48,415 nucleotides of DNA, from NCBI GenBank assembly GCA_000787465.1, contig JSYX01000246.1, positions 1-48,415 of the forward strand, in the 5' to 3' direction. Positions 9,355 to 20,753 of the stretch are shown piece by piece. Within the stretch, counting starts at the first letter, position 1, and each line of letters begins with the position of its first letter. The position numbers and the translations under genes were made by a program. The DNA comes from Thermomucor indicae-seudaticae (taxonomy: Eukaryota; Mucoromycota; Mucoromycetes; Mucorales; Lichtheimiaceae). Below the pieces are notes generated by a model that ran no database searches, was not told the DNA's origin, and saw only the letters and a list, made by a program, of their open reading frames with translations.

Positions 9355-11944
9355 ATGCCTACTGGCGCTGAGAAAAGACACCAGCTTGATGAGATTCTAT
9401 CTGACAAGATCTCTGTCATGGAAACCGACGAGGTCGCCGACGATTCGGGATCTCTGGAAGAACCCGAAGCGAAACCAGGGTTCTGCGTAGAATGCAAAGA
9501 TCAAGAGGTAATGCGACAGTGCATAGTTAATTTCGCGGGTGCACACGGGCAATTGGCCTGTGCATCTAGATCTACTTATTCCACGGTATTTTAACTTTTT
9601 GTTTTTGTTGACTGCGCAGGCCGTCACCTTTTGTATGCAATGCAATGAACCTTTCTGTGAAGTGTGTTTTGGTACTGTATCGAGAAAGGGGGTCAATCGC
9701 GAATATGTTATCCTAACATTTGACTAGGCATGATACACAGAACTGGCAAGCGTGCAAAGCATAACACCAAACCCTATTCAGCAGATATACAGGCCACACC
9801 GGAGTCGATGCATGATGATGTGGAGAAGGAAGAGGTAATAACAATTACAGCTTTGCTACAGGGGAGGGTCATCCATCAACGATGATGCTTATTAGTGTGA
9901 GTCGGGTAGCAGAACAAAGCAACCGAATTGAAAACGCCACCAGCCAAAAGTGGTAGCGACTTCGATATAGGTCAATGGATGGAAAATAGGTAAATGGAAG
10001 CAGCTCTTCAAGTAAATGAAGTTGCGTTGCTGATCAGGATTCAAAGGGCTCGTTATATCCCGCTGCGTTTAAACATGCGGGAACGGAAATATCTGCGGCT
10101 GTAAGGATTGGCGAGGAGGGGAAAGAAAGAACCGTGATGTAGGATGGACTGACCCATGCATAATAGACTTGAGGCAGCTCTTAATGTCACAGAATACACT
10201 GGTAAGTATGGGATCTTGTTTTGAAGGTAATCACTGGGACTGACTAAGCAGTCATATAAGATCATATTGATAATGAATCGCATACAAGCAAAGCAAAGCG
10301 CATAGTTGCCCAAATCAAAGAGCTTTGTGCTGTATTGACTGGTCTTGTGCTTGCTTGCGACTATAAGCGCGGTCAGGAACTATTCGCCGACCGTACCTTT
10401 GAAGAAAACGAAGAGTTTTTCCAGACAATCTTTGAGATTGGGCGACGGTAGGTGGTGGTTGGAATGGTGAGCGCGACCTTATCTTATGCCTTGAGCTGTA
10501 GCCACAAGATTATGAATCCGGAGAAAATGCGGTCGGCATATGGGAAGCTCATGTATATGTTATCGGTAAGCAACTTGATACATTATTTTTCCAGTAATAG
10601 CAAGAGCTGACAACCTAACTTAGGATTCTATGATCCCGGAAGTACAAGAGATGTTGGGATTTAGCTGCGTAAAGCCCATCAAGACAGTGTACAGTTTTCT
10701 TGAGGAGCGTCACGGTCTTGGACTCCTGCATGAAGAGATTATTCTGATCGCCACGCGCGAAATTATACCTGATGGCAAAAGCCGACCACAAATCCAACAA
10801 GAAATCCGGAGGAAGGAGAATGCCATCGAACAGCTTAGCCGGAAATATCGATCAAAGTATTTATCTGCTGACGATGTCCGGCACTGCCTGTATAGTATCG
10901 GTGACAATAATGCATACTTGCGCGAGAACCGGTATATATTCCGAAAGCATTATTTGAGACGGCGTAGCAACTGACAGAATTCCAGGGATCCGTGCGAGAA
11001 GATGATAAAATATCTGGAAGAGTATTTCCATCCAACGAAGATCGAAGAAGGATACTCCTTGTCCATTGCAGCAGGAGCGCAGGGACATCGCTTAAGCCAT
11101 GATCATGAAACTCAATATATTTACGTCAATCAAACACTAAAGCTTTGGCGAGAAATATTAAATGAGATGTTTATGCTCTGGACGCTGGCCGATCAGGATA
11201 TGTTAAACCCTTCGAACCCATATCGCCTATCACAGACCGGGCAAGGATTGCATCGCATACAAGCCTGTCCTGCAGTATCCAGGGAGATGCATCGTACGCT
11301 TTATAAGGCACAAAAGAAAGCTGGTACTTGGATCGGGAGTAGTGTTATACATCTGGGTGACAAGAATGTGCCGAATGCACTGATGTTCATTGATAAAGTA
11401 AGTAAATCATTTTGTTTTAATCTATCAGCGATCTAATAGCGTGTTTTTTGTGCCAGTATAATCAAGTGTCCCGGATCTTGAGCCCTATCTGCTTAACTCT
11501 GGATAAACTGGACGAGCTTTCAAATGGCGAGGGTGTTAAAAAACTCTTGGAACGAAAGTTCGGGGGCGTGCTCGAGTGTAAAAAAGCTATTCTAGGTAAG
11601 CAGTAAGGTTTTAGATTTGTGAGATCTATAGGCACTTAAATGACTGCGCAGCGGACTTCTTCCGAGGAGCATTTGACGGCTCTGGAGCTGACAACTTTTA
11701 CGACGCAGGAAGCTGTATCGATGGACGTCTGACTTCTGCATGGAACTGTAAGATATGAATAAGACAGGTTGTTTTACTTGTGCTGAGCGACTACTCTCAT
11801 AGGGTGTTCGCAAATCGAACAGAAACCTTACTTTCCGATTTTCCTGCTGACGGTAAGACAAATAGTTTGCTATGATCCTAGGGAGTCAAAGCTCACACGT
11901 TTCCGCAGGGATTTGTAGGCTTCGATGGTGGGGGATGGAGTTAA
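9355..11944 (+). CDS. UPF0652 / DUF2009 protein with N-terminal B-box-like zinc finger
   Basis: Fourteen exons: 9355-9507, 9620-9671, 9728-9834, 9913-9989, 10038-10100, 10167-10201, 10261-10447, 10502-10565, 10624-10931, 10986-11397, 11457-11595, 11652-11747, 11803-11852 and 11909-11944. The total is 592 aa. Residues about 43-80 form a B-box-like zinc cluster (CVECKDQEAVTFCMQC, then CEVCF and HRTGKRAKH). The DUF2009 domain fills the rest. Its strongest blocks are GDKNVPNALMFIDKYNQV, ADFFRGAFDGSGADNFYDAG, SCIDGRLTSAWNWCSQIE and the C-terminal PYFPIFLLTGFVGFDGGGW. The family is widespread in plants, fungi and protists and its biochemical role is unknown. Exon 2 uses the donor at 9672, not the later GT at 9694, because only that keeps the finger in frame. 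Confidence 0.92.
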
Positions 11945-12936
11945 TATCAAGCCAACGTCATTTAAAGCGAAGAAACATAGATCCTCTTTTATTATGAACA
12001 AGAAAACCAACATTTGCTCTGAAAGTCCAGGCTGCGTACCTTGCGTATTGTTGTATGGTCGTGCGACTGTAATAGGAAGGACTAGTTGCGTCGGCGTCGA
12101 CAAATGGCGATTCTTTCGTCTAAATATGGGTATTCGGCTTGAAGAATGTGGGGAGACCACTTTGACACATGTTGTCACGCAGTATGAGTTACGCGCTTCA
12201 CTGTTTGTAGCATCCAAGGAGAAGTCTCCCACGTTCTGTTGACTTCGCAAGGGAAAAAGTGACATATGTCTGTGTGCTGCTTTCCAGGCGTTGCGTTATT
12301 CTTCATATCTGTACCTTGCAGCAACTCCTTCCAATCCTGCTTCCCCTTCTACGTTCGCACGCTGGTACGGCTGCGCCAGAACTCCCTTTTTCGCGTTCAA
12401 TGATGGTCCCGACTGTTTTCTGAAGGAACTATCCCATCATCTGGTCGCAGATGTATTTATGCATATTATTAGATCAACAGGGCTGCCATGCTTGACCACT
12501 TCTGAGTATTCTTTGTCAAGGCGTATTGAATCAAATGGTCACGGGGACCGAGAAGGTTCAATGCGTTGACATTGCAAGGATAGTGGGGATGATCCAGCGC
12601 AAAGGCAAGTGTGAAATATCGTAAACTCCTTGAAAACGGGGAGTAGGCACTATACGGCAGGACGCAATAGCTAATCAATAGCATCTCCTTACAAGGACGT
12701 GCTCTTTTCTCTTTAATGATCGTCGTTTACTGAAAGGTCATTATTATAAATACCATTATCTTCCTGCGCGTGATCCAGTAGCATAAAACCTAGAGCTTCT
12801 TTTTCTTTGATATCTCCACCGCCTCTTTCTTTCCTTCCTCCTCGGCCTGTACACTAACGCACCGACATCCAATATTGGACATTGAATTACCAGGTTAACA
12901 ACAATACTTATTAGCACTCTTAATCCAACTACATCC
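11945..12936. other. Gap upstream of grainyhead/CP2 copy A
   Basis: About 1 kb without a convincing gene. Frames at 11925-12242 and 12291-12569 (plus) and 11870-12265 (minus) lack family similarity and overlap each other. A TATA-like tattataaata lies near 12743, and a pyrimidine-rich tract at about 12790-12845 precedes copy A and may belong to its promoter. Confidence 0.45.
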
Positions 12937-14986
12937 ATGGATAGGTACCCAGTTTGTACGCACTACGTACGCTATAGGTCTGACGTTTGTCAATGACAGT
13001 GATTACGGCAGCGGACATTTGTCGACCGTACCTCGGCAGGGGACGCCTACCAACAAAAACAGCAGCATAACCACTCGCTCACATAGTCCATCCGTGTACT
13101 CTAACGCGCCAGTTTGTTGTTTAATCCATCCTCCTAGTAGCACTAATGAAATCATATCAAACGCCAATTCACTGACGACATCGAGCTTACAACATTCTCT
13201 TATTCCTCCGCATGCTGATCCCGGCATAAGCAGTAATATCATCTATTCACCGATACTTGCAGTATCCTCACCCTCGTCTTCCATACACCCCAGTGTGTTT
13301 GTTCTATCACCTCCAGCTAGCTGCCCGTCTGTGACTCATGGGTATGTGGATGGATACTTGGCTCAGTGTAACCACATACGAGACGAAGTTTAATGTAATA
13401 TCACTGACAACGTTTACGATAGATTGCGCTTTGATGTTGTCCTTGAAGGTACAATACGTCGACAGGAAAAGATAAAGATGGCTTACAAGCAAAAAAATGA
13501 TTAGCACCACCAGCAGCAAGTCAGAGAGCCGAAGAGGCCCCAGTCACATATCTTAACAAGGGTGAGTTTGCATGTCTAATCAGGGGAGGTGAAGAGCGGG
13601 CAGTGTGCCTAATGCATATGCCACTAATAAATTATCCTTTGGGCTGCTTGAAGGTCAGTTTTACTCCATGAGACTTGCTGATACAGAGCTCGGTCATAAC
13701 ACGGTGACAAGCACGCTCGCAATCATGTTTCACGACGAACCTCATCGGCGCCTTGCGGCCAGCTACTGGAAGTTTTGGCAGAGTCAGCAGAAAGACCCGA
13801 ACTCTGCAAGAGCAATCGATATTGGTACAGCATCTAGCAAAGGTCTAAATGAGGCGCAGAACCTTATACTTTTGGTATCTGATAGACACCGACCGCTCGC
13901 GTGGGGTTTGGAACGTGGAATGTCTTCAGTTTGATCGTATCACTTTTGAGTGGAGCGGACAACGAGGGGCGACCATCTACGTACGATTCAACTGTTTATC
14001 AACGGACTTCTCGCGTATCAAAGGTGTCAAGGGCATCCCTCTTCGATTGCATATTGAGAGCAAGGTTTATTGTCATACACAGCGACAACAAACAATCCAC
14101 GAGGCGACTTTTTGCAGAGTCAAGTTATTTCGAGACAAGGTTAGTTAGTTGGCTGTCAAAAGGTGATGGATCGCGCAATTCCCAACGACATTTTCCCAGG
14201 GCGCTGAGCGAAAGAACAAGGACGATGCACGACATATTGAGAAGCAGCTCGAAAAGCTTAGGGGTACGGTCATCGTAAACAAGTGGGCGTTGCCATTTGT
14301 TTGTGTGTCTGACCAGCGCCTTTTTTTTGCCTACAGGAAGAAGCGGCGAGACACATTCATTTTGGCTAGCTTACTACAGAACGCTGCCTTATACCGTCTT
14401 CTCAGAGATCCCGGAATCCATCGCTCCTTTGCCTGTACACCTCATGGACACGGAAACTGAGTCCGGGTCTTCAAGCGATGTTGGTTCTGTGCACGGCATC
14501 AAACGTAGCTTGAGTGACACAACAACCTATTCCTCCCCCTCAGTATCAACGCCCGGATCAGACTATTATCATCAGCAAGCCGATACGGGCTATGAATATG
14601 CGCCCCCTGTTCAAAGAAGACGGACAGCCCGTAAGTTCCCTGCCCTTGAACGAACGGATGAGGACACTCAAAGCTTTGACTCCACAGTTCTCAGACTGTT
14701 TGTTCGATTCCCCTCTTGCGAACTTTATCGTGCACTTTACCTGGAAGAGCTCACGCTGCAAGAGTTTGTGAACAAACTCCTGGAGAAAGCGGAGGTGACA
14801 CGGCCTGTTAAAGAAGTCGTTCGGCACGTTCGCAAAAAAGGAAGCAACAAGAATAGCATTGTAGTACATGTTGACGATACAATGATCAAGGAAATGACGG
14901 ACGGTCAGGATATGGATGTTGAAATCAAGCGTAATGATGATGATACTGCAACAGTTATCCTTGTGTATGAGGATGCTAAGCACTAA
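12937..14986 (+). CDS. Grainyhead/CP2-family transcription factor, copy A
   Basis: Nine exons: 12937-12944, 13000-13341, 13423-13448, 13505-13561, 13654-13824, 13886-14139, 14200-14263, 14337-14630 and 14688-14986, for 504 aa. A Ser/Pro-rich N-terminus precedes the CP2 DNA-binding domain (about 117-307). Landmarks are LRFDVVLEA, APVTYLNKGQFYSM, SYWKFWQSQQKDP, FDRITFEWSG, VRFNCLSTDFSRIKGVKGIP and GAERKNKDDARHIEKQLEKL. After a Ser-rich linker the C-terminal ubiquitin-like dimerisation domain follows (YRALYLEELTLQEFVNKLLE to VILVYEDAKH). There is no SAM domain, so it is closer to the grainyhead than the LSF/CP2 branch. In other fungi the family controls cell-wall remodelling and spore separation. 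Exon 1 (8 nt, MDS) is the least certain part. Its partner lies inverted 974 bp downstream. Confidence 0.9.
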
Positions 14987-15033
14987 AGCTTTCATATAAT
15001 GTAAATATGATTATGGGAATTGGTCCATCGTAA

Positions 15034-15723
15034 ATGGATGCACCACCCCTAAAAAGAATATTCGCACGTTCCCATTTGTTTGTTAAGATCTTGAACGAGG
15101 AGGACGCGTTGGGATGTCGCGCATCATCATTGTGTGCACGGAGGTATTGCCTCAGTTATAGTCAGCTATGGTACCTTCTGTCCTATACTATTCTGCTAAT
15201 AAAAATGCCCAAGAATCACAGCCATGCAGCTGATAGCGGCAATGACTTCACCGCGTGCTAGAGACATCAATCCGGTCCAGCCTTATACGAAGTCTCGCGC
15301 AGTTAAAACTCGGACGCTCCACGAAGGCCGACGCGTGGTAGACGATCCCCGTAAATATGCATATTCATCTTGATCTGTACTGCTTGTTGGCTGCTCACAG
15401 TTACCAATCGTGACCGGATACTTACTCTAGATACTGAACCTGTTTCCGTTTCCAACTTCTCATGGATACGGCAGATTCTCTTATTCTCTGTGTGCATAGT
15501 CGGACGATCTACCAACCTTGCGACTTCGGACCAATCGGCCGGTCATTGGGAGGCCACTGAGTTGTCCGATGTCCAGCTGACTCTAATCGACGTGTTACAT
15601 GGACTAGAAAACAAAATGACAGTTCTCTGTCTATCATACGTAGTGCAACGCAAAAGTGCTACAATGCCGGTCCTTGAGACTGGAGAAGATATTCTTTTAT
15701 TGCTTGTTAAGCGCCACATTTGA
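15034..15723 (+). CDS. Unrecognised 189-aa protein between the two CP2 genes
   Basis: Three exons (15034-15143, 15214-15350, 15401-15723) join in frame through GT...AG introns of 70 and 50 nt. The product begins MDAPPLKRIFARSHLFVKIL, has a basic middle (SRAVKTRTLHEGRRVVDDP), and ends with a better ordered half (ATELSDVQLTLIDVLHGLEN, TGEDILLLLVKRHI). No family was recognised. It starts only 47 bp after the stop of copy A on the same strand, which is very tight; it could be part of copy A's 3' region rather than an independent gene. Intron 1 uses the acceptor at 15211-15213 because the other nearby AGs meet a stop. Confidence 0.5.
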
Positions 15724-15960
15724 GAAGGAAAAAAGAAACATGAGGAAAAATAGAATGTTACTGCTTAATGGTATCTACCTTGCTCCTTTTTTATGTGTGT
15801 GAAATGTAACAGAAAGAAAAGAAAACGATTCGTGAAAACAGACTAATAGGTACAAAGTGAACAAAGAAATATGCGAGGGTTTCTTGTCAAATGGAAGGGG
15901 AAAGCATGATATGTGAAAGGAAAGTAAGCGAGGATTCGCAGGAAATGAATGGAGGCGGCC
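15724..15960. other. Convergent 3' flank between the 189-aa gene and copy B
   Basis: AT-rich and purine-rich on the plus strand, with no open frame of note. It must hold the 3' ends of two convergent transcripts. Confidence 0.5.
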
Positions 15961-18077
15961 CTAATATCGAAGTACGAGTGTCCAAGTGCCATCGTCGTTA
16001 GTTTCGGTTTGAATCTCCACTACTTGCTCTTCATGCATATCTTGGACAACGGCATCGTCCACTTGTACGGTCAGGTCGTCCTTGTTGGCAACGCGACGAA
16101 CTACTTTGCTAATTTCCGGAGTGTCCTTGGTTTCCATTTTGGCTATCACTTTCTCGATGAGATCGGCCACAGTAAGGTGCTCAAGATAGATGGCACGATG
16201 GAGATTGTCATTGAACTTGGCATACTTTGCAAAGAGACAGAGTTCTAGGCAAAGAATAAAGGATCAGATCTAACTGAGTGAGATAGAAGACGCTCTTACT
16301 TACTGGCTTTTCGGGCTCTTCGTTGAGGAACATAGGCCGGATCAACATCGAGGGACAGATAGTACGGGCTAGGCATAGAAGTGACGACGTTGGCAGCAGC
16401 CGCAGCGGCACCACCTGAAACTGTTCCGTCGGTAGGCAATGGCGGCGATAAGAGAGAAGGCGGGTAATGATTGTGCGAGTATGGTCTTTTGGTGCCTTGA
16501 TGATAATAGCCTCCAAGCAAGGGTGGAGGCAGAAGCACGCCAGTCGGGTGACCAGTCACTGAAGAAGAATCGAGACGCTGATGGCTGCCGCTGGTACCTG
16601 TGCTGCTATCGCTAAGACGACGCATCAAACCCGTCGGCATAGGGATCTGCTGTGGAGACAAGGACGAAGACGATGGCACTTCACAAAAGCGGGTGTACGG
16701 CTGCGTTTGTGAATAAGCGACCCAAAACGGGTGCGACTCACCGTTGCGTCCTTGCGAAAGAAAAGAATTAGCAATGCTGGTAGATAAGCAATTTTTAAGT
16801 TCTACATACCTCGTAATTTTTCCAATTGCTTCTCGATATGCTTAGCATCGTCCTTGTTTTTCCGCTCAGCGCCCTATGCATGGGTTAGTTTAATACAGAG
16901 GCATATGCTTTGTTTCCTTACCTTGTCCCTGAACAGCTTGATTCGGCAGTACGACTTCTCGGACGACTGGGGCTGGGTCGGTATCATGCTTTCCATATGC
17001 AAACGCAAAGGAATACCCTTGACACCTTTAATACGAGAGAAATCGGTCGATAAGCAGTTGAACCTGATGCTAATATTGGCGCCCACTCTGCCGTTCCAAT
17101 GGAACGTAATTCGATCGAAATATCTGCATTCGATACCGTGTACGCCGTTCGAACGACTCATGTCTTCAGTAAGAAAAGTTAGCTGCACAAGTACTCAACG
17201 AATTAACGGCCTTTCATACCAATATCGACAGCGCGCGCAGTGGAGGGGTCCTTTTGCTGACTTAGCCAGAATTTCCAGTAATTCGGGGCCACTTTGCGAT
17301 GCGACTCATCGTGAAACATAATGATGGCCGTGCTTTGGATATCGCCGTCGTACCCTTCCGTGTCCTTGAGCGTAACGTTGTAATATTGACCTAGCAAGAT
17401 GGCATCCCATTGTCAAGTCCAGTCCTTTGCTCTTTTCGCTCCTTTCAATAGTACCTTTGTTGAGATACGTCAAGGGTGAATCATCCTGCTTCTGAACCGC
17501 TGCTGTCGGAGCTGATGGTTGAATTGTTAATGACATGAAGAAGACAAGCGGCTTTTGGCTTACCTTCCAGTATGACCTCATATCTTGTACTAAAGGGCCA
17601 TTAGAAAATGTGGTCAGTTGTAAAAAAGAATGTGTCTGCGTGGCATTACACACGTACTTTGAAGAAGCAGTGGTGGACGAAGGACAGCTGGAAGGCGGAG
17701 ATGGTACCATGGACATGATCGACGGTGCAGTATGAGAACGCAGTGAGTATGGATGATGCTGATGCAAAACCGAGTTATCAACAGCAGCAGAGTAGGGCCC
17801 ATGCGACTGCATCAAAGGAGATGTGGTCAAGCTAGGGCTATGAAAGGATTGCGAGCCTGGAGGGGACTGGATAATCGAGCTAGCCGGTGATTGATGACCC
17901 GAGCCGTGTCTGTAATGCGCCACAGATCTAGAATGAATTATCTATGAAGCAGGATTGCATTATAAACGCGAAAAAGGTTTACCCGTCTGGAAAACTTGCT
18001 GGTAGAAAGGAAGGTGGAGGTACAGCAGACGAATGTGGATGCTGATAAGGCGGAGGCAGGTAGGAATTTGCGAGCAT
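15961..18077 (-). CDS. Grainyhead/CP2-family transcription factor, copy B
   Basis: Nine exons on the minus strand: 18077-17983, 17927-17658, 17589-17564, 17511-17455, 17390-17220, 17163-16922, 16873-16810, 16750-16304 and 16244-15961, for 551 aa. The N-terminus is rich in Pro, His and Ser (MLANSYLPPPYQHPH). The DNA-binding domain spans about 122-308: TRYEVILEAPTAA, DSPLTYLNKGQYYNVTL, NYWKFWLSQQKDPSTARAVD, FDRITFHWNG, IRFNCLSTDFSRIKGVKGIP and GAERKNKDDAKHIEKQLEKL. A long low-complexity linker (about 320-450, with a short poly-Ala run) leads to the dimerisation domain from LHRAIYLEHLTVADLIEKV to the end. Exons 3, 4, 5 and 7 have exactly the lengths of copy A (26, 57, 171 and 64 nt). It should bind DNA as a homo- or heterodimer, possibly with copy A. 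Confidence 0.93.
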
Positions 18078-20345
18078 ACTATATATTCGTAAAACACAGT
18101 TTGGTAACAGCTATAAATGCACGAGTCTCCCTTCTACTTCCAGACAGGGTCAAATCAGGTGAGAAGAAGCAAAAAGAAGGACAACGACTCGAAGGAAATC
18201 AACTTTAAAAAAGTCGATTTTGTAACAGGTTACAACATCTTATCTGCTCTTTTGGAGCTGGTAACCGGAGAAGAAGACTGAACTTATGGGAAAAAAGGAC
18301 CTAGTACCGCACGTGTATCCTTAGCACGAACCGACCTTTTGACCAGAGATTTGGTTCAGCTCTGCGCGTAATTGACATCTTCTCCTGAACATTTTACTTT
18401 ATTGATGCTACCTATTCATTCAACAGGACCGTGGCTTGTTGAATCTATCAGAAAAAAAACAAAACCTTAAAAAAATATTCCGCTGGTAAAGGCTGCCCGA
18501 GAAACTGAACACTTGATGCTTCAATGGGTGACAAGAACTTGTTTTTTGTTTTCTGCTATTTGGGTCTAGAACTTTCAACCTACTTGTTGTCTAAATTTAT
18601 AAGGTGAACCAAGGATATGCCACATTGACAACAACAGCTTCAGTTAGGAAGACAAACAAATCCCCCTTGCCGAGCATCTAAATATCAATAACCCTTGTAC
18701 TGATTACCATAGCGTGTGCAAAAAAAAGACAAGAAGCGTGTTAATTGTTCTCTAATCGATCAGTTCTATCATTTTTCTGTCATCATCACATCTCTTTGTC
18801 AAACATCGCCCAGATCGGCCTTTGTTGCCCAGGTCGTGTGCCAGATGACCTGTAAAGTTGTACCAGAGGATCGACGGAATTAAAAAACACGAAACGAACG
18901 CTTTTTTCAACGACAGCCCATTTCCTTTTGGATGCAATCATACGGTTTGAGTGATTGTCGATACGACCCGCATCATCTGGTTGTCTTTTAGTTCCTTTCA
19001 TAAGATAGAGCAGTCATTTCATCGACCGGATTATTCCGAGCCTATACTGTAAACTTTCGATTAGCCTTGTGAAACTGCAAATCTGTGTGCTCTGCCGTTT
19101 TTAAGCACTATTATACTGAGTAACAAACCTTTGTTCCATCAGTTAATGTATGAAGGGCGTCTTGGAGTCCATACGATAATACCACAGTGTTAACAGGGTT
19201 ACCATATCTCACGCACAGGGACAATCGTGATTATACATGACGGTGGCACGCGCATCGCATGAGGATCGCCGCCGCCGAGTCAGGAGACAATGAAAGCTAT
19301 TCATAGAAATAATAATGCGCCATGACATTTACATGCATTGATTTCATGGGGATGCAGCCTCCAATATACTGTAGCAAAAACAAGAGCCTTGAGTACCCCA
19401 TAACGCTGACTGGAAGCAGAGAGTGTTGCACAGAATGTGCCGATGCTCCTCTGTTAACCCTGAATCCGGGAAACTCTATCATCGATGCAAAAGTAACGAC
19501 GACCAGATCTGTCTATATGACGAAGCATTTCTCAGCAAAAATAAAGCAGATTAGGTTGCCAGCGGTAGTAAGTATATCGATTTGCTATGAAGCATGACTT
19601 GAAGTTTGGTGGAGAACACACATGCAGAAAGCCCTAGTGAATTCGTGCAGGAAGCACTGTCAAAAGAAGTGTCAAGAGCGGAAAATCATTCCTTGAACAC
19701 AAGAGACAAGTAACTGTGAACTCGGACACCGAAATCGCTATCTCTCAACTGCATAAAAAAGACGAATCGTACGCGCATTCAAGTGCCCGAGGTATCACTA
19801 TGTCTCTCAAAGGAACAATGGTACGTTACGGAATGCTTGTCATTGTTTTCTGTAGGTAGGAGATGGAGGACAAGCACAGGTTCACGACTGAGAGACGCAA
19901 GCCCCATTGAAATGTTTTGCTGATTCGTCTGTTATTTTTGCCGCCGTTTAAGCGCCGGAAACAGCATCGATGCCGCTAAAGACGAACGAAGCATTGACGC
20001 AGGAAGAAGAAGCACAAACAGGACATTTAGCAATCGCAAGCCACGTCCATCCGCACGTCCTCGTCTCATGTTCTCCCAATTTCTGCTGGAGGCTATACTG
20101 TTCGTCTGCTTGGAGGTATTAGGTGCAATGAGCGAGCTCTGCCATATCGGGTCACCTAGCGTTCAATTTCTTCATTCTGTCGGCGTGGCATCTGCGAAAC
20201 ATTGACAAGCACCCTCCCTATGTCATCGTCTGCGCAGATGGGGCTCACCTCGACCAGTACACGGCGCTTGAAACATGCCGATGAGCTTAGTCACCATGTC
20301 TTCCTTAGTTCTCTAGGCCACAGCATCAATAGCCATGGAGCATTA
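18078..20345. other. 2.3-kb gene-poor stretch
   Basis: No gene here reaches my threshold. Just before the inverted-repeat element, a short three-exon frame can be built from an ATG at 19800 (reading MSLKGTM, then TNEALTQEEEAQTGHLAIAS and on to about 20193), but it is only about 66 codons and matches nothing known. A competing frame over 20150-20285 is also open. A plus-strand frame at 19322-19597 and a minus-strand one at 18786-19001 are open but unrecognised. The right part may hold decayed coding or transposon sequence. Confidence 0.35.
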
Positions 20346-20753
20346 CTACGCGCGCTGCAAAATGCCATGCGAAGGACATGGATTGTAATGTGAAGCGAAT
20401 TATGGAACAGCCGACGGCAAAGCTGGGAAGAAATCGGCTGCCGGGTTGGCAATGTTCTGTATAATGTCGGCGTAATCGCAATCAACAGCCGGAATGCGTA
20501 ATGTCCACACTTGCATCGTCGACAAGAACAAAGGGAACTATGTCCAGAGCGCAGCCAGTCGTTATGTAGCATACGTAGAATATAAGACTGTCGCTGCAGA
20601 AGTAAACATAGATTATAAGGCTATTGCTGCAGAAGTACATTTAAAAAATCAAAAGAGCTGTATGAGCCACTGTTTTGTTATTCTTGTTGTTGGTGCTTTG
20701 CGCATTTCATTCAGAGGAATCAAACGGGAAGAAGCATTTTGCAGCGCGCGTGG
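20346..20753. mobile_element. Short non-autonomous TIR element (MITE), PIF/Harbinger-like
   Basis: A 408-bp segment starts with CTACGCGCGCTGCAAAA and ends with TTTTGCAGCGCGCGTGG. These are 17-bp terminal inverted repeats with one mismatch. It is flanked on both sides by TTA (20343-20345 and 20754-20756), a 3-bp target duplication of the kind made by PIF/Harbinger transposases. It encodes no recognisable transposase and contains a degenerate 33-nt tandem duplication. Size and structure suit a MITE. The superfamily call rests only on the TTA duplication and is tentative. A further copy of the same terminus begins 12 bp to the right. Confidence 0.6.
20578..20643 (+). repeat. Two-copy 33-nt tandem repeat inside the element
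   Basis: Positions 20578-20610 and 20611-20643 align without gaps at 26 of 33 positions, sharing the core gctgcagaagta. In one plus frame the copies translate as similar 11-residue units (YKTVAAEVNID and YKAIAAEVHLK). Confidence 0.6.
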
